Counted from the first letter of the stretch, positions 8,632 through 17,425 are shown. The stretch is DNA of 45,475 nucleotides from an uncultured Alphaproteobacteria bacterium (GCA_944391485.1 CALXTQ010000018.1:86619-132093), one strand, 5' to 3'. Notes: generated by a model not told the origin, from the sequence alone. Numbers and translations are program-made.

Positions 8632-8660
8632 AATTTATTTTTTAACAATATGGATATAAT
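8632..8660 (+). promoter_or_regulatory. Putative promoter of the diguanylate cyclase gene
   Basis: A perfect TATAAT at 8655-8660 with TG four bases upstream, and only a poor -35 (AATTTA) 17 bp upstream. It lies 38 bases before the chosen start. Confidence 0.45.
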
Positions 8661-8698
8661 ATTACAATCAGATTTTGCAAATAAGTAAGGAATTTGTT

Positions 8699-10459
8699 AT
8701 GGGTAATATTGAAATATTCAGTTCAACCGCCAATTTTATGACGACTTTTATCACGTTGCTGATATTGCTTTTTGCCGTTATTTACGCCGGTCAGGATTCA
8801 AAGATAGGTAAAGGACTGTGGTTTTTGTTTTCCGGCCTTTTCCTTGAATTTATAACCTCCTGGGTAGGTTTCAAAATTACCGAATATTACAATGCCGGCG
8901 CCTCGATTAATTTTCTGGTTTTTCTCGAGCTGCTGATGCTTCTGATCTCCATGATATTTTTGGCTTTGTCCGCTTCCCAGATACTGGTTAACAATGTTCC
9001 CGAGGTTCCCGTTATTTCGGCGATAACGGTCATCGGACTGGTGGCAATCGTTTTCTTTGTGTTTATTACCCCGGACGGCAATATGGTTGCCAACATGCGG
9101 TTTATCTTTCCGTTGGCAGGGTTTGCCTATATATCGGCCAGTTTCTGGTCTCAAAAGTCGCATCAGTTTAATGCCGGATTCATAACGGCCGGCGTCATAA
9201 CCGCCGTTGTGGCGTTCTTTATCGGTCTGAAGCTTGTCGGAGTCGAGTATGTCATGCTCAAGATGTGGTATCTTCCGGCGCTGACGTATATATCTCTGGC
9301 CGTCGCGGTTATGATGATGAAAGTTGACATGATGGCCAAAAAGGTAGAGGCCGGCGAACTGGAAATCGAAAAGTACAACCGTCGTATTGAGGAGATCATC
9401 AAATCGTCTCCTTTCCCGATTATTATCTCCAGACTGAGCGACGACAGGCTGATTCTGGCCAATAACAATGCGGTCAAACTTTTCGGCATTCAGCCGACGG
9501 AAATAGAAAGATACCGTCTAAAAGATTTTTTTGCCGATTCCGAAAACCGCAAGCTTTTGAACGAGCGTCTGGAACAGGAGAAGGAAGTTCAGGATTTTGA
9601 AATTCTGGTCAAAGCCTTCAACGGGGATACACCGTTCTGGCTCCTGACTTCCGCGAATATCATTGATTATAATTACGATATTGCTCTTTACGCGGCATTT
9701 CAGGATATCACGTCGCGCAAAAACCGCGAGGCTCTGCTGAAAAATCAGGCTATCCGCGACCCGCTGACATCTTTGTACAACCGCCGTTATTTTGAAGAGG
9801 AAGTCAGCAAAAAAATCGGGCAGGCCCGGACAACCGGAGGAAGTTACAGCGTTCTCATGATTGACGCCGATCACTTCAAAAGAGTCAACGATACATACGG
9901 CCACAAAATTGGCGACAAGGTTTTGATTGAACTGTCGTCAACCTGTGAACGCGCTCTGCGGGATAATGATATTGTCGCGCGTTATGGCGGCGAGGAGTTC
10001 GTCATCTTCTTGCCGGATATAGATGCCGAAAAAGCCAGAACTGTAGCTGACCGCCTGCGCGAAACGATTGCAAAAATCGTTGTTTATTCCGACGACAACG
10101 AGCCTATTCATTTTACGGTCAGTATCGGCATTTCGTCCTCCGAGGTTTCAGACAACATTGACATGCTGATAAAAACGGCAGACGAGGCCTTGTACCGGGC
10201 GAAGGAAAACGGCCGCAACCGCAGCGAAATTTTTACCAGAGCCGATTTGGACAATTTCCATGCGGATGAAAATTCTGCGCACAAAGATCAGACCAGCCAG
10301 CTTCATCCGATTTTCGCCAAGGAGGAAAATCAGGAAATCTCGCTGCTTGACGGCATCGGCGCCAACCACATCACCGAGGAAAATACCAATATAGAAGAAA
10401 AGGAAAAAGACGACGGTTATTACCCGATTCTCGGCATAGACGATGAGGATTTGAAGTAG
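8699..10459 (+). CDS. Membrane PAS-GGDEF diguanylate cyclase
   Basis: A 586-residue cyclase that makes cyclic di-GMP from two GTP. The N-terminal 207 residues contain about seven membrane spans forming a likely sensor. A short coiled linker, a PAS domain (about 225-340) and a GGDEF domain (about 350-513) follow. The active site is GGEEF at 430-434. A product-inhibition I-site RxxD (Arg421, Asp424) sits exactly five residues upstream, so feedback control is expected. The last 70 residues are an acidic, apparently disordered tail. The ATG at 8699 has AAGGA at correct spacing; a TTG at 8675 is in frame but has no SD. The next gene begins one base after the stop. Confidence 0.93.
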   Translation: MGNIEIFSSTANFMTTFITLLILLFAVIYAGQDSKIGKGLWFLFSGLFLEFITSWVGFKITEYYNAGASINFLVFLELLMLLISMIFLALSASQILVNNVPEVPVISAITVIGLVAIVFFVFITPDGNMVANMRFIFPLAGFAYISASFWSQKSHQFNAGFITAGVITAVVAFFIGLKLVGVEYVMLKMWYLPALTYISLAVAVMMMKVDMMAKKVEAGELEIEKYNRRIEEIIKSSPFPIIISRLSDDRLILANNNAVKLFGIQPTEIERYRLKDFFADSENRKLLNERLEQEKEVQDFEILVKAFNGDTPFWLLTSANIIDYNYDIALYAAFQDITSRKNREALLKNQAIRDPLTSLYNRRYFEEEVSKKIGQARTTGGSYSVLMIDADHFKRVNDTYGHKIGDKVLIELSSTCERALRDNDIVARYGGEEFVIFLPDIDAEKARTVADRLRETIAKIVVYSDDNEPIHFTVSIGISSSEVSDNIDMLIKTADEALYRAKENGRNRSEIFTRADLDNFHADENSAHKDQTSQLHPIFAKEENQEISLLDGIGANHITEENTNIEEKEKDDGYYPILGIDDEDLK

Positions 10460-10460
10460 G

Positions 10461-11603
10461 ATGAGCTGCGAATACCGGGATCTCTGCGGCGGCTGTGCTT
10501 ACCGTTCCCTGCCGGAAGAAGAATACCGCCGGAAAAAGGAAGAAGGGTTTCTGAAAGTTTTGTCCGGCCTGCGGCAGAAAGACATCAGCTTCGGCAGTCC
10601 CGTTTTTATTCCGGACGGGCGTCGGCGCCGGGCGTCTCTGGCTTTTCGCATAAAAAAAGGCCGGGTTTCCCTGGGGTTTAACGAGGCAGGAAGCGGAACG
10701 CTCATCGACTGTGCCCGCTGTTCGCTGTTAACGCCGGGATTAAATGCCGTTTTGCCGCAGCTGCGCCGTCTATTGGAAGAAATCGGCAGGATTCCGGTAA
10801 CGGTCCGGCGCAAAAACAAAAAAGCGGCCGAGGCAAACATCTCGGAGGGAGACGTCTGGCTGACGGAAGCGGACAACGGCATAGACGTTGTGCTGGAATT
10901 TGACGCGGCGTTGGAGCTTGGCCACCGGATGGCCATTTTCGAGCAGGCGCAGGCCTCAGGCAGCATCATCAGAATTTCGCACCGCCGCCGCGCGGATGAG
11001 GCCGCCGAACCGGTTGCGGAAAAAATCCGGCCGGTCGTAAAAATAGCGTCTGCGGATGTTTATATTCCCGCCGGGACGTTTCTCCAGCCGTCCAAAGACG
11101 GGGAACAGGCGCTGGTCGGCCTGGTCCTGAAATATTTGGACGGTATCCGGGGCCGGATTGCAGATTTGTTTTGCGGCGTGGGAACATTCTCTTACCCTCT
11201 GGCGGCATGCTCCGGCACAAAAATTACGGCGGTCGATTCCTCGCAGCGTCTGTTGGACGGTTTTCGCCAAAGTGTCAATCGCAACATGATTTCCAATATT
11301 GAAATTATAACCAGAAATTTGTTTAAATATCCGCTGGACACACGCGAGCTGAAAGGCTTTGATGCCGTGGTGTTTGATCCGCCGCGGGCCGGCGCGTCGG
11401 CTCAGGTGGCGCAGCTTGCCGTCCTGCCGCCGGAGGATAAGCCTTCCAGAATAATAGCCGTTTCCTGCAATCCCCGGACTTTTGTCAATGATGCCAATGT
11501 CCTGACCGGCGCCGGTTACCGGATAGAGGAAATAACCATGGTTGACCAGTTTGTTTATTCTAACCACAGCGAATTGGTCGCCTTATTTACAAAGCAAAAG
11601 TGA
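10461..11603 (+). CDS. RlmD/RumA-family RNA (uracil-5-)-methyltransferase lacking the TRAM domain
   Basis: A 380-residue SAM-dependent enzyme predicted to 5-methylate a uracil in rRNA or tRNA. Iron-sulfur ligands are visible as Cys3, Cys9 and Cys12, with a fourth cysteine in DCARC. The Rossmann methyltransferase fold has DLFCGVGTFSYPLA as motif I and DPPRAGA. The catalytic cysteine is in VSCNPRTF. The N-terminal TRAM domain usual in RumA is absent: the protein starts at the Fe-S motif, and an in-frame TGA lies seven bases before the ATG, so no longer version exists. It follows the diguanylate cyclase by one base and is probably co-transcribed. Whether the target is U1939 of 23S rRNA cannot be told from sequence. 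Confidence 0.88.
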   Translation: MSCEYRDLCGGCAYRSLPEEEYRRKKEEGFLKVLSGLRQKDISFGSPVFIPDGRRRRASLAFRIKKGRVSLGFNEAGSGTLIDCARCSLLTPGLNAVLPQLRRLLEEIGRIPVTVRRKNKKAAEANISEGDVWLTEADNGIDVVLEFDAALELGHRMAIFEQAQASGSIIRISHRRRADEAAEPVAEKIRPVVKIASADVYIPAGTFLQPSKDGEQALVGLVLKYLDGIRGRIADLFCGVGTFSYPLAACSGTKITAVDSSQRLLDGFRQSVNRNMISNIEIITRNLFKYPLDTRELKGFDAVVFDPPRAGASAQVAQLAVLPPEDKPSRIIAVSCNPRTFVNDANVLTGAGYRIEEITMVDQFVYSNHSELVALFTKQK

Positions 11604-11638
11604 TAAAGTATAGTAAATTCAGCCGCAGGGGAAGAGAG

Positions 11639-12148
11639 ATGCCGCACAAGTTGTTTGTTTTGCCAGTTTTGTTGTTTTTATCGGCCTGTGTAACGCCGCA
11701 GGTTGCCGAAATATGTCCGCGCGTCGTCATTCCGCGGGAAACGGCCTATCAGACCCAGATTGTAAATTATAAGGAGCAGTTCCAGATATCTCTGGTCGGA
11801 TACAACGGTTTTTGCTACAAGGATGAGCGGGTCAACCGAACCAAAGCCGTAATTGAGCCTGTCTTCCTGATAAGACGGGTCCGCCCGGGCGATGAAAATG
11901 CCGTGTCATTTGCTTATTTTACCGAAACGGTTAAGGGACCGCCGGCTTACCTGGGCAAGAAAACATATTATGCCGACGTTTATATCCCTGCGGACAGAGA
12001 AGAAATGGAATATACGGCTCCGCAGGTCGAAGTAAAAGTTCCCGAAGGGATGAAATATGACTTTGATATCAATCTGGGGCTGGTGCTCAGCCCGGAGGAA
12101 CTGAAATACAACCGGCGCACCTTTGATATAAATTACCGCATGGATTAA
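11639..12148 (+). CDS. Hypothetical lipoprotein
   Basis: A 169-residue lipoprotein: short basic N-terminus, hydrophobic stretch and lipobox LSAC (Cys17). The mature part is beta-rich with two further cysteines (in AEICPR and GFCYK) that may form a disulfide. I recognise no family. The ATG at 11639 has GGGGAAGAGAG directly upstream; a GTG at 11600 that overlaps the previous gene has no SD and would spoil the signal peptide. It lies between the methyltransferase and transketolase, probably in the same transcript. Confidence 0.7.
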   Translation: MPHKLFVLPVLLFLSACVTPQVAEICPRVVIPRETAYQTQIVNYKEQFQISLVGYNGFCYKDERVNRTKAVIEPVFLIRRVRPGDENAVSFAYFTETVKGPPAYLGKKTYYADVYIPADREEMEYTAPQVEVKVPEGMKYDFDINLGLVLSPEELKYNRRTFDINYRMD

Positions 12149-12229
12149 ACCGCCGCGGGCAGGACTGTTTATGATAATCGACCGGATTTTGTGCGTAAAA
12201 GCAGCCGGATTTTGTACAGGAGAAAAAAT

Positions 12230-14209
12230 ATGAATTTGTTTAATCATGACAAGCAGCTGAAATCAATGGCCGATGCCATCCGCTTTTTGACGGCGGACGC
12301 GATTGAGAAGTCAAAATCCGGTCATCCGGGCATGCCTTTGGGAATGGCGGACGTGGCGACCGTCTTGTTCACGAAGTTTATTAAATTAAATCCGGAAGCT
12401 CCCCGCTGGTTTGACCGCGACCGTTTTGTGCTGTCCGCCGGACACGGGTCGATGCTTATTTATTCGCTGTTGTATCTGCTGGGATACAAGGACATCAGCA
12501 TTGACGATATCAGAAACTTCCGTCAGCTCGGCGCAAAGACGGCCGGACATCCCGAATACGGACACCTGGCCGGAATAGACATGACGACCGGTCCGCTGGG
12601 GCAGGGAATTTCTTCTGCTGTCGGAATGGCGCTGGCCGAACGGATACTCAATGCCAGATTTGGCGATGAGCTCTGCTCCCATTATACATATGTCATCAAC
12701 GGCGACGGCTGCCTGATGGAAGGAATTTCCGAAGAGGCGATCTCTCTGGCCGGGCATCTGGGACTAAACAAACTGATTGTTTTATGGGACAATAACAATA
12801 TTACCATTGACGGTACGGTAGACAAGGCAAATTCAACGGACCAGATCATGCGCTTCCGGGCAGTCGGCTGGAATACTCTGGACGTCGACGGACACGATTA
12901 TTCTCAGATTGAAAAGGCGATAAGTCAGGCGCAGGAGTCGGATAAACCGACATTGATTTCCTGCCGGACCAAAATAGGTTTTGGCGCGCCGACCAAATGC
13001 GGAACGTCGAAATGCCACGGCTCGCCTCTGGGAGCGGAAGAGGTTGCCGCCATGCGCAAAGCCCTGCAGTGGAATTACGAACCTTTTGAGGTGCCGGAAG
13101 ATATTCTGCAGGCCTGGCGGAATGCCGGTCGGCGCGGTATGGATGCTTATAAAGTCTGGGAGCAGAAAGCCCAGACAGCGGGACAGCCCTTTGCGGATTA
13201 TATTGCCAATAAGCTTCCGGCGAACTGGACTGAAGCGCTGACAGAACTCAAAAGAAAGGCCGTTGCCGAAAAGACAAAGGTTGCAACCCGCAAAGCCTCG
13301 CAGATGTGTTTGGAAGCCATAGTTCCGCATGTGCCGCAGATTGTCGGCGGTTCGGCGGATTTGGCCGCGTCGAACCTGACGCTCGTTGACGGAATGAAAA
13401 CAATTGTGAAAGGCGATTACGACGGCAACAACATTATGTATGGCATCCGCGAGCATGCGATGGGCGCTGTAATGAACGGCCTGTCTTTGCACGGCGGCGT
13501 TATTCCGTATGGCGGAACGTTTTTTGTGTTCTCCGATTACATGCGTCCGGCAATGCGTCTGGCGGCCTTGATGGGGATTCGCGCGATTTATGTCTTAACG
13601 CACGATTCCATAGGCGTCGGAGAAGACGGGCCGACGCACCAGCCGGTCGAACATCTTGCCTCGTACCGCAGCATGCCGAACATTCTGACCTTTCGTCCCT
13701 GCGATGTTGTCGAAACGGCGGAAGCCTGGCAGCTGGCAATTGAATCTGAACATACGCCGAGTATTCTGGCCTTGTCCCGCCAGGGGCTGCCGCTGCTCAG
13801 AACATCTTCCGAAATTCTGGAAAGCGCGCGCGGCGGTTATATTATCCGCGGCGACAAAGACAACCGTCAGGCAACGCTGATTGCGACCGGTTCGGAAGTT
13901 TCTCTGGCCGTATCCGCGCGCGACAGGCTAAAAGAGGAAGGAATAGAGGTGGCGGTCGTCTCAATGCCCTGCACGGAATTGTTTGACCGGCAGCCGCTTG
14001 ACTATCAGGAAGAAATTTTGGGCGCGGCGCCGCGCATTGCCATTGAAGCAGCCTCCAAATTCGGCTGGGAAAAATATGTCGGGCTTGACGGCGATATCAT
14101 TGGTATGGACGGCTTCGGAGCTTCCGGTCCGGCCGAACAGCTGTACGAGCATTTCGGCATCACGGTCGAAGAAATTGTCGACAGCGTCAAAAATCTTCTG
14201 AAAAAATAA
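12230..14209 (+). CDS. tkt: Transketolase
   Basis: A 659-residue thiamine-diphosphate enzyme of the non-oxidative pentose phosphate pathway, moving two-carbon ketol units between sugar phosphates. The N-terminal TPP domain carries SGHPGMPLGMAD, then GDGCLMEGISEEA ending in NNNITIDG, the metal-TPP site. The middle domain has the catalytic glutamate in GIREHAMG and the histidine-rich THDSIGVGEDGPTHQP. The C-terminal domain is complete. Length matches the family. The start at 12230 has AGGAG seven bases upstream; an upstream in-frame codon at 12191 is rejected. A strong terminator follows. Aldolase and rpe lie within the next 6 kb. Confidence 0.97.
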   Translation: MNLFNHDKQLKSMADAIRFLTADAIEKSKSGHPGMPLGMADVATVLFTKFIKLNPEAPRWFDRDRFVLSAGHGSMLIYSLLYLLGYKDISIDDIRNFRQLGAKTAGHPEYGHLAGIDMTTGPLGQGISSAVGMALAERILNARFGDELCSHYTYVINGDGCLMEGISEEAISLAGHLGLNKLIVLWDNNNITIDGTVDKANSTDQIMRFRAVGWNTLDVDGHDYSQIEKAISQAQESDKPTLISCRTKIGFGAPTKCGTSKCHGSPLGAEEVAAMRKALQWNYEPFEVPEDILQAWRNAGRRGMDAYKVWEQKAQTAGQPFADYIANKLPANWTEALTELKRKAVAEKTKVATRKASQMCLEAIVPHVPQIVGGSADLAASNLTLVDGMKTIVKGDYDGNNIMYGIREHAMGAVMNGLSLHGGVIPYGGTFFVFSDYMRPAMRLAALMGIRAIYVLTHDSIGVGEDGPTHQPVEHLASYRSMPNILTFRPCDVVETAEAWQLAIESEHTPSILALSRQGLPLLRTSSEILESARGGYIIRGDKDNRQATLIATGSEVSLAVSARDRLKEEGIEVAVVSMPCTELFDRQPLDYQEEILGAAPRIAIEAASKFGWEKYVGLDGDIIGMDGFGASGPAEQLYEHFGITVEEIVDSVKNLLKK

Positions 14210-14215
14210 TTCCGG

Positions 14216-14243
14216 GCCCGGCTCCAAAAGCCGGGCTTTTTTC
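14216..14243 (+). terminator. Rho-independent terminator of transketolase
   Basis: Perfect 8-bp GC-rich stem (14216-14223 with 14229-14236) followed by TTTTTTCTTTT. Confidence 0.9.
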
Positions 14244-14261
14244 TTTTGCAGACCATGCGGT

Positions 14262-14515
14262 CCGACGCAGACGGCCGCAATTCCTTGTTGCGGCGGCGAA
14301 GGGCTTCTCTCCGGAAAATGCCGGCAAAGGCGCCTTTTGAAAGTTCCGGCATGATTTGTTTTTGAAAGACGTCGGCGCAGCTTTTCTCCTGAAAACCCCG
14401 GTCAAATTCCTGTCTTAAAAATGTCGGCGGATTTCCTGTCTGAAAGCGCCGGCATGACTGCTCTTTGGAAAAATGTTTATGCTGAGCGGTTGGAAAAGCC
14501 TTTTGCCGGCCGGAG
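14262..14515. repeat. Degenerate 25-26 bp tandem repeat (minisatellite)
   Basis: The intergenic stretch after tkt is built from about nine to ten diverged copies of a 25-26 bp unit. The anchor CGGC/CGGT occurs at 14272, 14297, 14322, 14347, 14373, 14399, 14425 and 14450, so every step is 25 or 26. The central copies read roughly TGAAA, three to four variable bases, CCGGCATGATTT, then a T/C-rich tail. Two further copies marked by TGGAAAA start at 14466 and 14491. The period is not a multiple of three and the frames are not conserved, so it is not coding. It ends before the SemiSWEET promoter. Confidence 0.75.
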
Positions 14516-14545
14516 TTGTTTTTGCGGATATATCGGCACTATTGC

Positions 14546-14573
14546 TTGCTCCCCCAAAAAATATTTTTATAAT
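14546..14573 (+). promoter_or_regulatory. Promoter of the SemiSWEET gene
   Basis: TTGCTC (14546-14551) and a perfect TATAAT (14568-14573) with 16-bp spacing, 27 bases before the start codon. Confidence 0.6.
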
Positions 14574-14600
14574 AAAACGGAATTTTATGAGGGGATGACT

Positions 14601-14873
14601 ATGGATATGACATTTGAAATTATCGGGTGGCTGGCCGGAATTTGCACGGCGGTTTCTTTTGTTCCCCAGTCGCTGAAGACGTTCCGCACCAAAAATGTGG
14701 CGGGATTGTCCGCGTTGACCTACACGGTTTACAATCTCGGTGTTTTGGGCTGGGTTGTTTACGGAGCTTACCTGAAATCTTATCAGATGGTAGTTTTTAA
14801 CGCCGTCTGCTTTGCTTTTTCTTTTTCCGTCCTGGCAATGATTTTGCGATACCGCCGCCGCAGTCGTTTATAG
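14601..14873 (+). CDS. SemiSWEET-type sugar transporter
   Basis: A 90-residue protein with three membrane helices (about 5-22, 38-56, 64-82), i.e. one PQ-loop/MtN3 repeat. The PQ motif (Pro22-Gln23) and the following KTFRTKNVAGLS loop are typical. Trp51 and Asn67 have the same 16-residue spacing as the sugar-binding Trp/Asn pair of characterised SemiSWEETs. Such proteins work as homodimers and equilibrate sugars across the membrane. The ATG at 14601 has GAGGGG at six bases; the reading frame extends upstream to 14421, but that part falls in the tandem repeat and is rejected. A weak hairpin plus T run at 14886-14911 may end the transcript. Confidence 0.88.
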   Translation: MDMTFEIIGWLAGICTAVSFVPQSLKTFRTKNVAGLSALTYTVYNLGVLGWVVYGAYLKSYQMVVFNAVCFAFSFSVLAMILRYRRRSRL

Positions 14874-14928
14874 GATTGTTCTGCATCGCGCCGGCGAGCC
14901 TTGTTTTTTGCGACAAACTGACAGAAAA

Positions 14929-16089
14929 TCAGCGTTTGAGATATTCTTTGTTTTTGTAAAATCTCACAAAGGCGTCTTTGACGCTGCTGACGGTCTGCTG
15001 AAGTTCTTTTTTGCCGTCCTGATAGATAAAACCGTTGATGGCGTCTTCGTCTTCCCTGCGGAAAGGTATTTCCGGACAATCCCTCAGCAGGGCAATGGTC
15101 TGGGAAGAAATCCTGCTTTCGGTCGAACGGAAATTGTCAAAATTTACGCTTTTGCCGCCGATAATGTGTTCTCCGCAGATTTTATAAATATCTTTCAGCT
15201 TTTGGGAATAGTCAGCCGCGGATGAGAAGGAATTTCTGATGAAACCTGAGCGGATGCTGCGGATAAACCTTATTTTTTTCTCAAGGTCAGCTTCGGGCTT
15301 CAGGGAATTGCGCAATTCCTGAATACCGTCGGCGATAAACCGTATCTCGTCGCTGTCGGCTGTTTCTGCCGCCGGCTGGATGACTTTGTCGCGGCAGGCC
15401 CGCTTGTAAAAAAGAAATCTGTCGTCAATTGCGTTAAGATCCCGCGTCCGGACATAAAGTTTGCGCTGCTCCAAAAATTTCTGTTCCAAAACGGAGCGTT
15501 CCAGAGCGTCATATACGTTAAGGGTGTCAATCAGAGTCAAATTGCCGAGATCAGGCGCCGTAATTCCTTTCTGCCGCAGCTTTTCGAGCAGAATATGCTG
15601 CCAGAGAGAGGTTTTGAGGGCGGCTTCGATTTTGACTGTATTATTAAGCTTTTTGTTCAAAATTTCCTGACTGCCGGAAGTTCCGGACGGAAGAGCTTCG
15701 TAAACGAAAACTTCTGTCCGGACAACGCCGTTTTTCTGAAACAGCAGGCTGCTTTGCGGAAAATCCGCGCGAAGACCGTCCTCTGCTTCATCCGGAGCCG
15801 GATTTCTGGCCGCGGTTTTCCTCACGACCGCAATATCCGGAGAGACCATGCCGTATTGTGCGCAGAATTTGAGAGCCAGATCATTGAGGCGGATTTCGAG
15901 AAGATGCTGTTTAAAATCGGAAGAATTGTTCAGATTGAGGGATTTTGACGTGTAAATACTGTTGTGCCGCACATTGTTTTCGTCGTCTTTCCTGACGGAT
16001 CCCAAACTTCCCCAGCCCAGCGAGGTTCCGATCAACAGAGCCGGGTTCGTGCGGTTCAGATATCTTGCGGCCATTCCTGTATGCGGCAT
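14929..16089 (-). CDS. Hypothetical protein, 386 aa
   Basis: I do not recognise a family. The protein is soluble, with no signal peptide. A glycine/serine-containing N-terminus (IGTSLGWGSLGSV) precedes a charged, mostly helical body; the C-terminal 150 residues are strongly helical and basic. The start at 16089 has AGGGGG five bases upstream and an extended -10 promoter 39 bases upstream, so it is a single, well-expressed gene. It is convergent with SemiSWEET and divergent from fba, and neither neighbour suggests a role. Confidence 0.7.
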   Translation of the reverse strand: MPHTGMAARYLNRTNPALLIGTSLGWGSLGSVRKDDENNVRHNSIYTSKSLNLNNSSDFKQHLLEIRLNDLALKFCAQYGMVSPDIAVVRKTAARNPAPDEAEDGLRADFPQSSLLFQKNGVVRTEVFVYEALPSGTSGSQEILNKKLNNTVKIEAALKTSLWQHILLEKLRQKGITAPDLGNLTLIDTLNVYDALERSVLEQKFLEQRKLYVRTRDLNAIDDRFLFYKRACRDKVIQPAAETADSDEIRFIADGIQELRNSLKPEADLEKKIRFIRSIRSGFIRNSFSSAADYSQKLKDIYKICGEHIIGGKSVNFDNFRSTESRISSQTIALLRDCPEIPFRREDEDAINGFIYQDGKKELQQTVSSVKDAFVRFYKNKEYLKR

Positions 16090-16127
16090 TCGGCCCCCTT
16101 TGCAAATGTGCTGACAACAATATCTAA

Positions 16128-16155
16128 ATTATAGCATAATTAAGAAGGATTACAA
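16128..16155 (-). promoter_or_regulatory. Extended -10 promoter of the 386-aa gene
   Basis: On the minus strand TTGTAA (16155-16150), 16-bp spacer, then TGCTATAAT with the TATAAT at 16133-16128: a complete extended -10. Confidence 0.7.
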
Positions 16156-16194
16156 CAGGCTTTTTTACGCTGTGGCAAAGCTCTGAAAACAAGC

Positions 16195-16217
16195 CTTTTC
16201 CCGGTTGCCGGGAAAAG
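16195..16217. other. Isolated strong hairpin upstream of the fba promoter
   Basis: Perfect 10-bp stem (16195-16204 with 16208-16217, TTG loop) followed by TTTTCC on the plus strand. No plus-strand gene ends nearby, and it lies upstream of the fba promoter, so it is not an attenuator of fba. It may be a stray terminator or insulator. Confidence 0.55.
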
Positions 16218-16249
16218 TTTTCCGGAGTTTAAGAACTCATAAAAAAATG

Positions 16250-16277
16250 TTGCAAATCCTCCCGGTTGGAATATATT
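16250..16277 (+). promoter_or_regulatory. Promoter of fba
   Basis: TTGCAA (16250-16255) and TATATT (16272-16277) with 16-bp spacing, 38 bases before the ATG. Confidence 0.65.
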
Positions 16278-16315
16278 TGCTCATAGCTAAAACATTAACA
16301 GGTAAGGAGATTAAT

Positions 16316-17365
16316 ATGCCTTTAGTTACTATGCGTCAGATTCTTGACCATGCCGCCGAGAATAATTACGGTGTTCCGGCTTTCAATATCAATGATATGG
16401 AACAGGTGCTGGCTGTTTTGCAGGCCGCCAGAAAAGTCAACGCCCCCGTCATCTTGCAGACGTCGACCGGCGCCCGCAAATTTGCCGGAGATCCGATGAT
16501 CCGCCATATGGTTAAAGCCGGTATTGAGATGTTCCCCGAACTGCCGATTTGTCTGCATCAGGATCACGGCGCTTCGGTTGATATCTGCCAGTCGGCAATT
16601 GTCAACGGCTATTCTTCGGTCATGATGGACGGTTCTCTGGAAGCTGACGGCAAAACTCCTTCTTCCTTTGAGTATAATGTCCGCGTTACCAAAGAAGTCG
16701 TTGCCCGCGCGCATGCGGTGGGCGCTTCCGTTGAAGGCGAACTCGGCGTCATCGGCTCTCTGGAAACCGGCAAGGGCGACAAAGAAGATGGCCACGGCGC
16801 AGAAGGAACGATCGATAAAAAACGTCTGGTAACCGATCCTGACGAAGCGGCCCGTTTTGTTGCCGAAACCAAACTTGACGCTTTGGCCGTTGCCGTCGGA
16901 ACATCGCACGGCGCTTACAAATTTACCCGTAAGCCCGACGGAGAAATTCTGGCAATCGACGTTATTGAAAAAATTCATAAAAAACTGCCGAATACTCACA
17001 TGGTTATGCACGGGTCTTCTTCTGTTCCGCAGGAGCTTCAGGATCTGATCAACGCTTACGGCGGCGCCATTCCGCAGACTTACGGCGTTCCGGTCGAGGA
17101 AATTGTCCGCGGCATCAAGTCGGGCGTCCGCAAAGTCAATGTTGATACGGACTGCCGTATGGCGATTACCGGCGCAATCCGCAAAGTTTTTGCCGAAAAC
17201 CCGAAAGAATTTGATCCGCGCAAATATCTCAAGCCCGCGATTGAAGAAATGCAGAAAGTCTGTGAGGACCGCTATATCGCGTTTGGAGCGGCCGGTCATG
17301 CCGACGGCATTAAAGTTGTTCCGATGTCCGTAATGGCCAAACGTTATGCCGACGGTGAACTCTGA
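16316..17365 (+). CDS. fba: Class II fructose-bisphosphate aldolase
   Basis: A 349-residue zinc aldolase that cleaves fructose-1,6-bisphosphate to glyceraldehyde-3-phosphate and dihydroxyacetone phosphate, or runs in reverse. Class II features are visible: His81-Gln-Asp83-His84 (catalytic Asp and Zn ligand), the second metal region around EGELGVIGSLE, VGTSHGAYKF, MHGSSSVP and NVDTD for phosphate binding. The overall pattern resembles the Calvin-cycle subtype common in proteobacteria. The ATG at 16316 has AAGGAG six bases upstream; the frame is open to 16205 but without an SD. It is monocistronic, with promoter and terminator visible. Confidence 0.96.
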   Translation: MPLVTMRQILDHAAENNYGVPAFNINDMEQVLAVLQAARKVNAPVILQTSTGARKFAGDPMIRHMVKAGIEMFPELPICLHQDHGASVDICQSAIVNGYSSVMMDGSLEADGKTPSSFEYNVRVTKEVVARAHAVGASVEGELGVIGSLETGKGDKEDGHGAEGTIDKKRLVTDPDEAARFVAETKLDALAVAVGTSHGAYKFTRKPDGEILAIDVIEKIHKKLPNTHMVMHGSSSVPQELQDLINAYGGAIPQTYGVPVEEIVRGIKSGVRKVNVDTDCRMAITGAIRKVFAENPKEFDPRKYLKPAIEEMQKVCEDRYIAFGAAGHADGIKVVPMSVMAKRYADGEL

Positions 17366-17395
17366 TTCTGTCAGATGGTTCGGCTGCTGAAGAAA

Positions 17396-17425
17396 GACCC
17401 CTGCAGACGGTTGTCTGCAGGGGTC
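17396..17425 (+). terminator. Terminator hairpin of fba
   Basis: Perfect 13-bp stem (17396-17408 with 17413-17425, GGTT loop). The T tract after it is weak (CTTAT), so termination may be imperfect or bidirectional. Confidence 0.7.

Noticed and set aside
14262..14515. CRISPR array
   Set aside because: Units are contiguous and diverged, with no conserved repeat/unique spacer alternation and no cas genes.
14421..14600. N-terminal extension of the SemiSWEET reading frame
   Set aside because: It runs through the 26-bp repeat and the promoter; SemiSWEET proteins are about 90 aa, and GAGGGG marks the start at 14601.
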